Made by a program: the position numbers and the translations under genes
Part shown: positions 53,756-62,805 of the stretch, piece by piece
Layout: every line of letters starts with the position of its first letter
Position numbering within the stretch: position 1 is the stretch's first letter
The notes under the pieces: generated by a model
What the model saw: the letters and a program-made list of their open reading frames with translations, nothing else
Told to the model about the DNA's origin: nothing
Database searches by the model: none
NCBI GenBank assembly: GCA_934636655.1
Contig: CAKUAS010000002.1
Location: forward strand, 1 to 64,000
DNA: 64,000 nucleotides
Reading direction: 5' to 3'
Source of the DNA: an uncultured Oscillospiraceae bacterium
GTDB lineage: Bacteria; Bacillota; Clostridia; Oscillospirales; Oscillospiraceae

Positions 53756-54433
53756 AAGCGGTTGTATTTTATCTTGTTTCGGTATTCAGTTGGGCGATTG
53801 AAGTGCAACAGTATGTAGACCGCAGAGCAAAGAAAAAGGCTGATACTCACAGCGAATGAGTACCAGCCATAAAAGATATGAAGCGTTGCAAAAAACGCCG
53901 TATAAATGCAGATAGTTTATTGCAAAAGTTTTTGTAATCATCACACCGCCTTTGAAGTGCAAAAAACGCAGGAAAGCGATATTACAAGAAACCATCGTAT
54001 TTTATAAGGCAGTATCAGCCGTTGCCTTGTGCGCTGCAAGCATGGGGAAAGGGGCGGGGCAAGCGCAGCGGCAGTCTATATAGCACATGATAAAACGGTA
54101 GAGGATACACAGCCATACAGACACAGCGAGAGCAGTGCACGATACAGCGGCACAGACAGCAGCGGTATCAAGCAGCCTGCATAGACACAAAGCCATAGAG
54201 CGCAAGACAGCCAGCGAGAACAGCGGCATATACAGCAGCGCACAGGCACAAGGGCAACGAAGCAGCGATAAGAAAGCAGCAATTTGCATTCATAATATCC
54301 TTGCAGGGCTGCCAGCCGCCGACACGCCACCCCCACCCCCGGTTTTGGCGGTGGTATGAAAATGAAGCTCTGTCAAAGAGTAGAGGTCATTTTATTTCGA
54401 CCTTTTTCTCAACCTTCGTCAAAAAATTTCGGT
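53756..54433. other. Non-coding interval in the inner element
   Basis: No gene is supported over about 680 bases. 54040-54300 is a run of AGC/ACAG-rich units (ACAGC, ATACAG, AGCAGC). 54320-54357 is C/G-rich (CCACCCCCACCCCCGG). Frames across it look like composition artefacts. It may hold regulatory or replication sites. Confidence 0.4.
53832..53870 (-). terminator. Hairpin upstream of the XRE-SLH operon
   Basis: GGCTGATACTCA and TGAGTACCAGCC pair with one mismatch; on the minus strand TTTTT follows. It could terminate transcription arriving from the right. Confidence 0.65.
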
Positions 54434-54931
54434 CTAAATGAGGTTAGCCTGTTCCATGAACTCTTTTAGCTGTTTTGTGCAGTTGGCATAGTTACGGGCG
54501 TTATAGTCTGGATTGCGCCTGTTGATTGCCACAAAATACTTTTCGAGCGCAGCACGGTACTCATCCATGCTCACTTTGCCAGAGAGGACACTATACAGGT
54601 CTATACCAAGTTCGGACTGGCGGCGTTGCGTGGCGTATATGGCATCGGCAAATACCTGCATGACCGTTGTTTTATTGGCGGTTGGGTGTGCGGCAAGGTA
54701 GTATTCTTCAAAGGCTGCTTTGATGTGACGCTTTCTGCTTATGAACTGCTCTGTGCAAGTGATTTTGCCATCACTTTTAGGAAGATTGGCAATGGCATAC
54801 TCACAGCATTGCACTACAAGCTGATTGAAAGAAATATCCTCATTTGCAGCGATTTCTTCTAACTGTTCTATAAGAGCGTTCGGCATACGAATGGTTTTGC
54901 TGGTCGCTTCGTTCTTCTGAACTACAAACAT
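54434..54931 (-). CDS. Ribbon-helix-helix-like protein of the inner element
   Basis: A 165-residue protein. Residues 11-50, KTIRMPNALIEQLEEIAANE and following, match a ribbon-helix-helix DNA-binding fold of the kind found in plasmid control and antitoxin proteins. A helical C-terminal region of unknown role follows. AAGGGGGCAGTTTC lies before the ATG. No toxin gene is adjacent, so partition or transcription control is more likely. Confidence 0.6.
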   Translation of the reverse strand: MFVVQKNEATSKTIRMPNALIEQLEEIAANEDISFNQLVVQCCEYAIANLPKSDGKITCTEQFISRKRHIKAAFEEYYLAAHPTANKTTVMQVFADAIYATQRRQSELGIDLYSVLSGKVSMDEYRAALEKYFVAINRRNPDYNARNYANCTKQLKEFMEQANLI

Positions 54932-55079
54932 ACTGAAACTGCCCCCTTTCTATAAAATAGTTTAGCCTGTTTTTGAAATAGAATATACATTCAAAAATAT
55001 AGCAAAAAACTACTTGCAAAATAGGAGCAGCCATGTTATATATGTAATACAGCAGTTTTTGTAAAGGGGGTGGTACAAA

Positions 55080-55670
55080 ATGACATTTGGATATGCGCGG
55101 GTCAGCACAGATGACCAGAGCCTTGACCGTCAGATTGACGCTTTGAATGCCTACGGCGTGGACGAACTGCTGACCGAAAAAATGACAGGCACGAAGCGCA
55201 GCAGACCAGAGTTGGATAGACTGCTGGATAAGCTGCGTAGCGGTGACACCGTCGTTATCGAGAGCCTGTCCAGATTAGGACGCTCCACAAAGGACTTGCT
55301 TGCACTGGTGGAGCATTTTGAAAAACAGGACGTAGTGCTTATCAGTCTGAAAGAGAGCATTGACATCAGCACACCGACTGGAAAGCTGCTTGTGACTGTT
55401 CTCTCTGCTCTGTGCCAGTTTGAGCGTGATTTGACCGTACAGCGGACGAATGAGGGCTTGACCGCTGCAAGGGCGAGAGGGCGCAAGGGCGGCAGACCGC
55501 CGAAGGACGCAAAGACGGTGGAAAAGGCTTTGAAGTTATACAAAGCTCAAACCCATAGTGTTGCTGAAATCTGCGAACTATGCGGATTGGCACAGGGAAC
55601 GCTATACAAAGCAATCCGAGAGCAACAGGAACAGGAGAACCATATTTTAGAAGGAGGAAAATCCCGATGA
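55080..55670 (+). CDS. Small serine resolvase / DNA invertase
   Basis: A 196-residue resolvase. The catalytic domain starts TFGYARVSTDDQSLDRQ with S9 as the nucleophile; RLGRSTKDLL holds the active-site arginines. The C-terminal HTH is at about 155-185. It may resolve dimers or invert a segment of the element. AAAGGGGGTGG precedes the ATG. Its stop overlaps the next gene by 4 bases. Confidence 0.92.
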   Translation: MTFGYARVSTDDQSLDRQIDALNAYGVDELLTEKMTGTKRSRPELDRLLDKLRSGDTVVIESLSRLGRSTKDLLALVEHFEKQDVVLISLKESIDISTPTGKLLVTVLSALCQFERDLTVQRTNEGLTAARARGRKGGRPPKDAKTVEKALKLYKAQTHSVAEICELCGLAQGTLYKAIREQQEQENHILEGGKSR

Positions 55671-56962
55671 AAGAGCATGAGTTCAAATGCAAGAAATGCG
55701 GTAATACATGGTACGCCACGGACAAAGACATTCGAGAGAGCCGCAAGCAGCAATCCAATATTCAGAGAGCAAAACTCCAGAACGCTTCTGGGTTTCGTGG
55801 CAAGAAGTACACAAAAAGAAGTGCAGAAATCGCACGAATGCAGGAAACACAGAGCAACCAAGACCCTTATCGTTGCTCAAGCTGTGGCTCACGAGATGTT
55901 GAAATTGTGGGAAGTACAGAGAGGAACGAAAGTAGTGGCGTAAGTTTGGGGCAGAAGCTTCTGATTGCACTCGCAGTTGTTTTTCTTCCTTTTATCGCCA
56001 TTATCTTTCTTCTCTGGAAGAAGCCTTTTTCCCCTCGTGCTAACCGAATTTGCCTTATCTATTGTGCAATTATGACCTGTTTTGTCATTATTGCCGCCGT
56101 TACATCTGGAAATCAGAAAGAGCCGAGCGGCAATCAAGGCACTACGCAAGGTAATGTCACAAGTGATGATGTGCAGAAGGACAACCTTGTGTATGATGTC
56201 ACGCAGTTCTCCAAAATAAGCGGAGCAGAACTGATTGCCATTTTAGGGCAGCCTGACAGTGTGGACGAGGGAAAGTGCAACGGCGCTTTTGAAATTCCCT
56301 GTGTCTATTACGATTACAACAATGTAGAGGGGTTAGGCGAGGTTTCCTTTGTCCTTGTGAATAATAGTGTTGTGCGCTTTACCTCATACCAGAACTATTC
56401 CTTTACTGACGGTGACGCGATTTTAGCGGAGTTTGGTATCGAAAAGGGCGAGAACTGCGTTACAGTCGCAAATACTGATGTTGCCTTGCGCTACCGCTGT
56501 CCCGCCGACGGCATTGACGATTTCCGCGCAGAGCAGATTGACGGAGATACTTTTGGCTATCTGCAAGTTACTTATGATATGTCCTTCTACGAAGAATGGT
56601 ACTTGCCTATGTCAATTTCGGATAAGTCGGATTATCAGTATTGGACGCAGGAGAATGTAAAGCAGCTATTAAAAGCACCTAAAAGCGCCGACTTTCCGAG
56701 TATCACGAATGGGTGGAGTTTTGGACGAAATCAGTATTATGTAGCTGTGCAGTCCTATGTAGACGCTCAAAACTCTTTCGGTGCTCAAATTAGAAGTGAA
56801 TTTACACTTATCTACTTTGCCGACACAAGTACGGTTGCGTATGCTGTTTTCGATGGCGAAGTGATTGCAGACAACGGCTATACAAAGACCGCTGTCATGG
56901 TTAGTGGACTTTATGACGCTCAAAAGCAAAGCGAAGCATTAGCCAGCGCATCGGTCGGATAA
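55667..56962 (+). CDS. Zinc-ribbon membrane protein of unknown function
   Basis: A 431-residue protein. Two CxxC pairs (CKKCGNTW near residue 8 and CSSCGSRDVE near 70) form a zinc ribbon, then two membrane segments (about 90-115 and 125-145) and a large outer domain with aromatic strands. I know of no function; zinc-ribbon membrane proteins of this layout often act in envelope sensing. AAGGAGGAAAATCCCG precedes the ATG at 55667, which is coupled to the resolvase. Confidence 0.68.
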   Translation: MKEHEFKCKKCGNTWYATDKDIRESRKQQSNIQRAKLQNASGFRGKKYTKRSAEIARMQETQSNQDPYRCSSCGSRDVEIVGSTERNESSGVSLGQKLLIALAVVFLPFIAIIFLLWKKPFSPRANRICLIYCAIMTCFVIIAAVTSGNQKEPSGNQGTTQGNVTSDDVQKDNLVYDVTQFSKISGAELIAILGQPDSVDEGKCNGAFEIPCVYYDYNNVEGLGEVSFVLVNNSVVRFTSYQNYSFTDGDAILAEFGIEKGENCVTVANTDVALRYRCPADGIDDFRAEQIDGDTFGYLQVTYDMSFYEEWYLPMSISDKSDYQYWTQENVKQLLKAPKSADFPSITNGWSFGRNQYYVAVQSYVDAQNSFGAQIRSEFTLIYFADTSTVAYAVFDGEVIADNGYTKTAVMVSGLYDAQKQSEALASASVG

Positions 56963-56976
56963 AGCAATCAGCAGAC

Positions 56977-57013
56977 AAGCCGCTCTCGAACGCACGAGAG
57001 CGGCTTATCTTTT
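56977..57013 (+). terminator. Terminator before the inner recombinase
   Basis: AAGCCGCTCTCG pairs with CGAGAGCGGCTT around a 6-base loop, followed by a T-rich tail. Confidence 0.75.
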
Positions 57014-57031
57014 CTAACATGGAGGTAGACA

Positions 57032-58708
57032 ATGGAACAGGCGGTTGAGCGTGTAAAGGTGTGCGCCTATTGTCGGGTCAGCACAAAAGAGGACGAGCAA
57101 TTAGACTCTTATAACAACCAGATACGCTTTTTTGAGCGGGAGTTTGGGGAAAGGGCAGGTTACGAGCTTGTAGAGATTTACCGTGACAGAGGAACAAGCG
57201 GTACGAAGCTATCTCGCCCCGGCTTTGATAAAATGATATTGGACGCTGGCATTGATAAACGCCATATTGACGGTGATTTGTATAGGATTATTGACAAGCC
57301 GAAGTTTAACCGCATATTGGTAAAAAACGCAAGCCGCTTTGCACGAAATGTCAGTGCCGATATGCTGCTAAAGACCTTAAAGAAAAACGGTGTGTTTGTA
57401 GACTTTGTTTCGTCTGGCGTGTCAACGGAAAACAATGACGAAAATATCATTGTAAACATCTATTTGGCAATCGCAGAGGGCGAAAGCAGAGAAAAAAGCG
57501 AGAGAGTGAGGTTTGGCATTAAAGAGGGCATCAAGCGGGGCAACATTCATTCTCACAACGGCATTTACGGCTACAAATACTATCCGAAGCCTGAAAACAG
57601 ACTGGAAGTGCGGGAGGACGAAGCGGAGATCGTGCGGCTGATATTTGACCTGTATGCGAACAAGAATATGGGCGTTCAGCGCATCGGCGAGTATTTGACC
57701 GAACACGGCATATTCACAAGGCAGGGTAAGCCGTTCAGCGGCAGAAGCCTTTTAATCATGCTGCGGAATGAAACCTATACGGGGCGAGGGGTGCGGAACA
57801 AGTTCACCAATGGCGCAATTTTTGAGAAGCACCCCACAAGAGAAACAGGAAATGCCGTGATATTTGAAACGGACAAAGTACCTGCCATTATTGATGTGGA
57901 AACCTTTGAGAAAGCGCAGAGCGTACTTGAAAGCAAGGTGCAGCACCAAGAGCGCAAGGGTATCTATACAGGCAAGACGGACTTTGCGGGTAAATTGGTA
58001 TGCGGCTGCTGCGGCGCACACTACTTTTCATCTGGCAGCGATTATGTCAAGTCTGCTGGCGGCAGAGTGCGGACATACGCCTGTAAGACCAAGCGCACGA
58101 TGAAGCGGGATAAGGACGGCAACAGGGTCATGCTCTGCAACAATCCGAACGTGTCTGAAACAAAGATAAACCGTATGCTGCAAAGCCGCGCATTCGGCAA
58201 CAGCCTTTTCATTCGCTTTCATACTGGCATAGAGGAATTAGAGGGTATTCGGGCGGCGCTGGAAAGTCAGATTGACAAGCAAACAGCCGATGAAGTAAGC
58301 TATATGAAAGAGCAGCTTGCAGAGATTATCACGCAAAAGGACAAGCTGTTAGACCTCTACCTGTCTAATATGTTCAGCAAGGAGCAGTTGGACGAGAAAG
58401 CCGAGCCGCTCAAAGCCGAGGAAGAACGGCTGCAATACGCCATAAAGCAGCTATCCCGCTCCAATGAGGAAATACAGGCGGATATTGCAGCGGTAGACGA
58501 AACGATTGCATATTTGCAGGAGCAAAGGGAGATTTGGCGCAAGGAGTTCAAGACGATTAGCAGAGAAGAAAAGATTGCGGGATTGGAAAGCATTACCGTC
58601 AATCCAGACGGTACGCTCACCTTTAAGCAGAAAGGTATTGAGGAAGTGGATAGGCTGGTGGAAAAGCACCAGTATTTGAAATACCAGTCACGGCGCAAGG
58701 TGTCTTGA
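57032..58708 (+). CDS. Large serine recombinase of the inner element
   Basis: A 558-residue recombinase. The N-terminal resolvase domain has CAYCRVST with catalytic S17, the recombinase domain lies at about 180-290, a zinc ribbon reads CGCCGAHY ... C, and a long coiled coil (400-500) follows. It should integrate and excise the element at short att sites with a 2-bp crossover. It is close to the right end of the element, the usual integrase position. GGAGGTAGACA precedes the ATG. Confidence 0.95.
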   Translation: MEQAVERVKVCAYCRVSTKEDEQLDSYNNQIRFFEREFGERAGYELVEIYRDRGTSGTKLSRPGFDKMILDAGIDKRHIDGDLYRIIDKPKFNRILVKNASRFARNVSADMLLKTLKKNGVFVDFVSSGVSTENNDENIIVNIYLAIAEGESREKSERVRFGIKEGIKRGNIHSHNGIYGYKYYPKPENRLEVREDEAEIVRLIFDLYANKNMGVQRIGEYLTEHGIFTRQGKPFSGRSLLIMLRNETYTGRGVRNKFTNGAIFEKHPTRETGNAVIFETDKVPAIIDVETFEKAQSVLESKVQHQERKGIYTGKTDFAGKLVCGCCGAHYFSSGSDYVKSAGGRVRTYACKTKRTMKRDKDGNRVMLCNNPNVSETKINRMLQSRAFGNSLFIRFHTGIEELEGIRAALESQIDKQTADEVSYMKEQLAEIITQKDKLLDLYLSNMFSKEQLDEKAEPLKAEEERLQYAIKQLSRSNEEIQADIAAVDETIAYLQEQREIWRKEFKTISREEKIAGLESITVNPDGTLTFKQKGIEEVDRLVEKHQYLKYQSRRKVS

Positions 58709-58786
58709 TTGCTTTGGTAAATCTCGCCCGCTCTCATGCGTTCTCTCACAGTTGCAGCGCAACAGGCTATAAACAACACCGAAAAA

Positions 58787-58840
58787 GAAAAAGCACTTGT
58801 AACCGCCGCTCTCGTAGCGAGACAGTTACAGGTGCTTTTG
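58787..58840 (+). terminator. Terminator of the inner recombinase
   Basis: AAAAGCACTTGTAAC pairs with GTTACAGGTGCTTTT around an inner CTCTCGTAGCGAGA hairpin. Confidence 0.8.
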
Positions 58841-58896
58841 CTATGCTGTGCGCTTTTATGTCGTTGGCAAATACCGTTGAAAAGCAAAACAAAACA

Positions 58897-59297
58897 TTTA
58901 TGATATTCAAAAAGGGAGCAAACTCGTTGTCGCTCTGGTTGGCACTATCCACACCACTGTTGACTGCAATGAAACGGACATTGTTCTGCGGAAATGTAAT
59001 CTCGGTGTACATTCCTACTTCCAGATAGTTACGCCCGATCCGACTCATGTCTTTGGCTATGACGATACCGATCTTGCCTTCGTCAACCATGGCCATCATG
59101 CGCTGCCAATCTGGTCTTTGAAAGTTTGCGCCGGAGTACCCGTCATCCACAAAATACTCAAGGTTCCGAAAGCCTTTTTCCTTAGCAAACTTCGTCAGAA
59201 ATGCCCTTTGATTAACGATGGAATTGCTGTCACCCTGTTGGTCATCGTCACGGGAGAGGCGGCAATACAATGCTGTAATTTTATCAGACTGCTTCAT
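58897..59297 (-). pseudogene. Outer recombinase gene, N-terminal part (split by insertion)
   Basis: This carries the resolvase domain with TALYCRLSRDDD (catalytic S15), VDDGYSGANFQRPDWQRM and DMSRIGRNYLEVGMY, ending at DNEFAPFLNII, where inner-element sequence begins. The GGAGGAAAATATT site and ATG at 59297 are intact. The missing part is at 46949-48202. The truncated product could still be made, reading on to a stop at 58767, but would lack its DNA-binding part. Confidence 0.88.
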
Positions 59298-59452
59298 AAT
59301 ATTTTCCTCCATATTCGGTGGGCAGTCTGCCAATACAAGGTTGCTGTGGGTCATAAAATCACACACCCTTTTGCTCATCTGCCAGCTTCACCGCTTTTTC
59401 GGGAAGTGTGTGTTTCCCGTGCAATAGAAAAGGCTATATTTACACGATTTTC

Positions 59453-61939
59453 ATGTATGCCTACGGCCAAAAGAAAACTTCTCAGCTGGACGGTGATTTC
59501 TGCAGCAAGCTTGCCAAAGAACCCTTCGCCGAAAACAGCATCATCCTGATCCTCTACCTCAATGTCGATCGCTACATAGCCGGAGCTGAGATCAAATATC
59601 GTGTAAGAAACTACTGCGGAAGTGATACTCACAGCCCGGAGTTTTGGCATCTTAAAGAAGTCAACGGCTCGTATCTGTTTGAATACTATCCTCGCAAAGA
59701 GATGATGGATCAAACCTGGCAGTTCATGTACGCCTTCAACCGTGAAGATACGGACATCTATGACTGCATTATCACAGATGATAATCCGTCCATTGAAGGA
59801 GATCCCAAATACTCCGGTGCATTTATGAACAGCGCCTTCTATGGGACGCTGCGGACGATGCATCGGGAATATGGTGATATGAAGTTGGGCTATGTCCGTT
59901 ATAACGATGTAGTTTACAGCTCTGTCCCCTACATTGAAGGTCTTGGTTTCTTCAGTTGGAGCTCCTTCCATGCCACCGACCGCATGCATAGCATGGTCCG
60001 TCACCCCTTTGACGGTGGTGATCGGAAGGTGGCAGAGTTTATTAAAACCGAGCAGCGAGAACCAGATGATCTGTTCGCATATATTCCCAAACTCATAAAC
60101 GCCGTCCCGCTTGCCCCCGTTCCCACAGAACGATTCGCCGTAAAGCTCTTTTTCGACAACGGCGAGTGCAAAAAGTATGTACTTCCTATTCCGACGGAGT
60201 CTGAGCACGAGGAGGTTCTTTCCTATCGCGGTCATGTGTTTACCGATAACATCTGGGCATCCGTCTCTGTAATTCCGCGGCACGAAAGCAGATATAAAGG
60301 CTATCCCGAATGTGGCCCGGCAATTGTGTTCAAAAATGAGTTTCTAATCGCGGGAACTCGATGCTACATGGAGAGTGTGCCGTACTCCGAGCCGGAGTTG
60401 ACAGATGAGATCGTGTATGCCGATGAAAAGCACCAGATCCGGAAAATCTGGAAGTGGAATGTAAACTCTCTGTACGAAGACGGAGAAACTGGTCTATTGA
60501 AGGTCTTAATCAGCGGCCAGGCATTCAACTGGTACGGCAAGTCCGTGTTTGCTTCTATTGAGGGAAAACGACTGACCAGCCTGACCTTCGATATCATCGA
60601 CAGTTTCCAAGAAGATCTTGCTCGCGTTGCTATCAACGGCCATGGATATGGCTTCGTTGACAAGGACATGAAGTTTGTCGTTCCTATGAAGTATGATCAA
60701 GCAGATGATTTCAGAGAAGGCAAAGCAAAAGTACAGCTTGGAGATAAGTGGCTTTGTGTTGATCCAAATGGCTGTGAGCTTGAGATTGGTGGCAGAATTC
60801 GACAGGATAATTATCAAGAAGTCGGCGATTATTCCGAAGGAATGTGCCGCGTATCTACGCTCAAGCTGCGCTTCATGGATTTGGCTTATCATTCGGATTA
60901 TGATCAAATTGCGGGTACTTGGGGTTTTGTAAATGAATCTGGCGAGGAGGTTATTCCGCCCCAGTATATCTATGCTACTGACTTTGAAAATGGTATTGCT
61001 ATCGTTGCAAAGGGCAAATGGACTATCGACCCTAAATGGGACAACAAGTATAATCAGGGCCGTTACTGGACGGAAGAGGAGCTCTGGGGTGCCATCGACA
61101 AGGACGGTAACGAGGTTATCCCCTTCATCTTCGATGAAATCAAGCACTTCTTCGATCGCTCCGATATGTTCATGGTCCATTATGGTGGCTGGAAAGACGG
61201 TCACTGGGGTGTCGTTGATTGCAAGGGTAACTGGCTCGCAGAACCAACCTTTGAAGGCTTCTCTTATGAAACCTGGAAGGACAGAATCCTGTTTTACGCT
61301 GAAGATCCGGATGCAACGGGCGATGGTTTCCCCATGGGCATCTATGATCTGGCACAAAAGAAAGTCCTGTTTGAGCCCCAATTCCTTGATGTCACCTTCC
61401 GCGACAACGGCGATATGGAAGTCGAGGTCTTCGATGAAGAACTCGGCCGGACGATTGAAAAGATCATTGACCCATCTGGCAAAGAGCGCTTCAAATCCAT
61501 ATATTCCTCGATCTATACCTGGCATGATCTGTATGAAGTGGTTATACGCGATAAGGATGGCGCCAGACATGGTTTGATTGATAAGGATGGCAACGAGATC
61601 CTCCCCTGCATCTATGATGTCCCTTGGAATGGCTTCTACCATGAACAGCAGAGAATTTGCTTCGTAGAAAACGGCAAACAAGGCATGAAAGACTACGATG
61701 GCAACATCATCATTCCTGCTATCTACCATGAAATCCATGGGCGCAAGGATCCATATCTCACTGTCAGAGTTGGTGAAAAGGACAGCTACAAAGAAGGTCT
61801 TATCACTTATGATGGTAAGACTGTTATCGAAGCAAATCACAGTCGCATCGGATGGTGCAGCGACCATAAGCATTTTTTCTGTTGTGCTGATGGACGCTGT
61901 GAGATGTATGTCGTAGAAGATTGCGCGGCTATGCCTTAA
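59453..61939 (+). CDS. WG-repeat protein with a DUF2442-like middle, 5' end uncertain
   Basis: A protein of about 828 residues. Residues about 222-302 resemble DUF2442 (VKLFFDNGECKKYVLPIPT ... NIWASVSVI). Six or more WG-type repeats fill 383-806, each with patterns like WGFVNESGEEVIPPQY, WGAIDKDGNEVIPFIF or GLIDKDGNEILPCIY. No signal peptide is visible. WG-repeat proteins have no general function; some are linked to phage or toxin biology. No ribosome site precedes the ATG at 59453 or the GTG at 59408, and the frame is open further upstream, so the gene may be 5'-truncated. Confidence 0.78.
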   Translation: MYAYGQKKTSQLDGDFCSKLAKEPFAENSIILILYLNVDRYIAGAEIKYRVRNYCGSDTHSPEFWHLKEVNGSYLFEYYPRKEMMDQTWQFMYAFNREDTDIYDCIITDDNPSIEGDPKYSGAFMNSAFYGTLRTMHREYGDMKLGYVRYNDVVYSSVPYIEGLGFFSWSSFHATDRMHSMVRHPFDGGDRKVAEFIKTEQREPDDLFAYIPKLINAVPLAPVPTERFAVKLFFDNGECKKYVLPIPTESEHEEVLSYRGHVFTDNIWASVSVIPRHESRYKGYPECGPAIVFKNEFLIAGTRCYMESVPYSEPELTDEIVYADEKHQIRKIWKWNVNSLYEDGETGLLKVLISGQAFNWYGKSVFASIEGKRLTSLTFDIIDSFQEDLARVAINGHGYGFVDKDMKFVVPMKYDQADDFREGKAKVQLGDKWLCVDPNGCELEIGGRIRQDNYQEVGDYSEGMCRVSTLKLRFMDLAYHSDYDQIAGTWGFVNESGEEVIPPQYIYATDFENGIAIVAKGKWTIDPKWDNKYNQGRYWTEEELWGAIDKDGNEVIPFIFDEIKHFFDRSDMFMVHYGGWKDGHWGVVDCKGNWLAEPTFEGFSYETWKDRILFYAEDPDATGDGFPMGIYDLAQKKVLFEPQFLDVTFRDNGDMEVEVFDEELGRTIEKIIDPSGKERFKSIYSSIYTWHDLYEVVIRDKDGARHGLIDKDGNEILPCIYDVPWNGFYHEQQRICFVENGKQGMKDYDGNIIIPAIYHEIHGRKDPYLTVRVGEKDSYKEGLITYDGKTVIEANHSRIGWCSDHKHFFCCADGRCEMYVVEDCAAMP

Positions 61940-62089
61940 GTTTATGTCGCGATAAAGGTCGAAAACGGCAGCTTTTCTGCGTTCTAAGCAAGAATCAGAG
62001 TATAGGTAATACGCAACCCCTATTTCTTTCGATTTTGCCCTTAATTAGTCTACACGCAAGAAGAAACCCGCAACTCTCCCATAAACGGC

Positions 62090-62125
62090 AAAAGGGTATG
62101 CACTTTGATGTGCATACCCTTTTTG
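62090..62125 (+). terminator. Terminator of the WG-repeat region
   Basis: AAAGGGTATGCAC pairs with GTGCATACCCTTT, followed by TT. It closes the outer element near its right end. Confidence 0.82.
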
Positions 62126-62164
62126 TCAGCAACCCTTGCATGGCAACTGCCATAATTCTTATTT

Positions 62165-62207
62165 CGTAAAACCTGTTTTATGAACAGTTACCCGAGGGGA
62201 GCTTTTT
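62165..62207. other. Right junction of the outer element (attR-like)
   Basis: The element arm AAACCTGT (62169-62176) is followed by CCCGAG (62191-62196) and the second half of the split terminator, GGGGAGCTTTTT. Confidence 0.65.
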
Positions 62208-62217
62208 GCGTTTATAT

Positions 62218-62796
62218 TTATTTTTCTTGCTCCTTTATTTTGCTCACCCAGCATTTGTGGCACATGGCGACATAGCTGTCGTTGCCGCCGAGAAACACCT
62301 GATCGCCGTGTGTGATGATGCGCCCCGATGCGTCGATGCGGGCGTTTACCGTGGCCTTGCGGCCGCATGCGCAGACGGTCTTTATCTCGGTGATGGAGTC
62401 GGCAAGCTCCATGAGCCTGCGCGCACCGGGGAAGAAATGCGTCAGGAAGTCGGTGCGCAGGCCAAAGCACAAAACCGGCAGATTTTCAGCGTCGACGAGC
62501 TCGCGCAGCTGATCGATCTGCTCGGGCGTGAAAAACTGCGCCTCGTCGGCAATGATGACGTCGTGCCGTCCGGCCTTCGCGTAGGCCTCGATTATATTCT
62601 GTTCGGGAGTTATGACCTCTGCTGAGCGCTTGAGACCGATGCGGCTCTGCACGATGTCCGCGCCGTCGCGTGTGTCGATGCTGGGCTTTATGAGCCAGAC
62701 GCTCATGCCGAGCTCCTCGTAGTTAAATTGCGTTATCAGCGCCTGAGCCGATTTCGACGAGCCCATTGCGCCGTATTTAAAATATAGCTTTGCCAT
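62218..62796 (-). CDS. tdk: Thymidine kinase
   Basis: A 192-residue thymidine kinase. The P-loop is GAMGSSKSA, the lasso-domain zinc site has CACGRKATV and CHKC, and DVIIADEAQFF is the catalytic region. It phosphorylates thymidine in pyrimidine salvage. It follows udk by 9 bases on the same strand. Its terminator, shared with the aconitase-X operon, is split by the outer element. Confidence 0.94.
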   Translation of the reverse strand: MAKLYFKYGAMGSSKSAQALITQFNYEELGMSVWLIKPSIDTRDGADIVQSRIGLKRSAEVITPEQNIIEAYAKAGRHDVIIADEAQFFTPEQIDQLRELVDAENLPVLCFGLRTDFLTHFFPGARRLMELADSITEIKTVCACGRKATVNARIDASGRIITHGDQVFLGGNDSYVAMCHKCWVSKIKEQEK

Positions 62797-62805
62797 GTCC
62801 GTTCC

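Larger units (their letters stand above)
48201..58898. mobile_element. Inner element, about 10.7 kb, with terminal inverted repeats
   Basis: The left end (from 48203) and the right end (58896 read on the minus strand) match at 27 of 35 bases. Both begin TGTT and contain TTTCAACGGT at the same distance. The flanks share a TT dinucleotide and rebuild the recombinase reading frame when joined. It encodes a large serine recombinase next to its right end, a small resolvase, two DNA-binding regulators, an SLH surface protein and small phage- or plasmid-like genes. Confidence 0.8.
46885..62196. mobile_element. Outer integrated element, about 15.3 kb, with a nested inner element
   Basis: The flanks join into a palindromic terminator, AAAAAGCTCCCC-GA-GGGGAGCTTTTT, between the convergent acnX and tdk genes, so the whole interval is an insertion. 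CCCGAG is repeated at both ends. Inverted arm sequences (ACTGTTCATAAAACAGGTTT at the right end read on the minus strand, and a similar GCTCGTAATAAGACAGGTTT on the left) flank a central AG/GA dinucleotide, as expected of a large serine recombinase. Contents: the element's own recombinase gene, now split, a WG-repeat protein and the inner element. Confidence 0.72.

Noticed and set aside
54002..54360. Overlapping frames of 74-95 codons in the AGC-rich interval
   Set aside because: Cys/Ala/Leu-rich or low-complexity products without ribosome sites indicate composition artefacts.
60506..61873. 455-codon minus-strand frame opposite the WG-repeat gene
   Set aside because: It mirrors the repeated coding pattern of the WG repeats; the plus strand has the repeat motifs.
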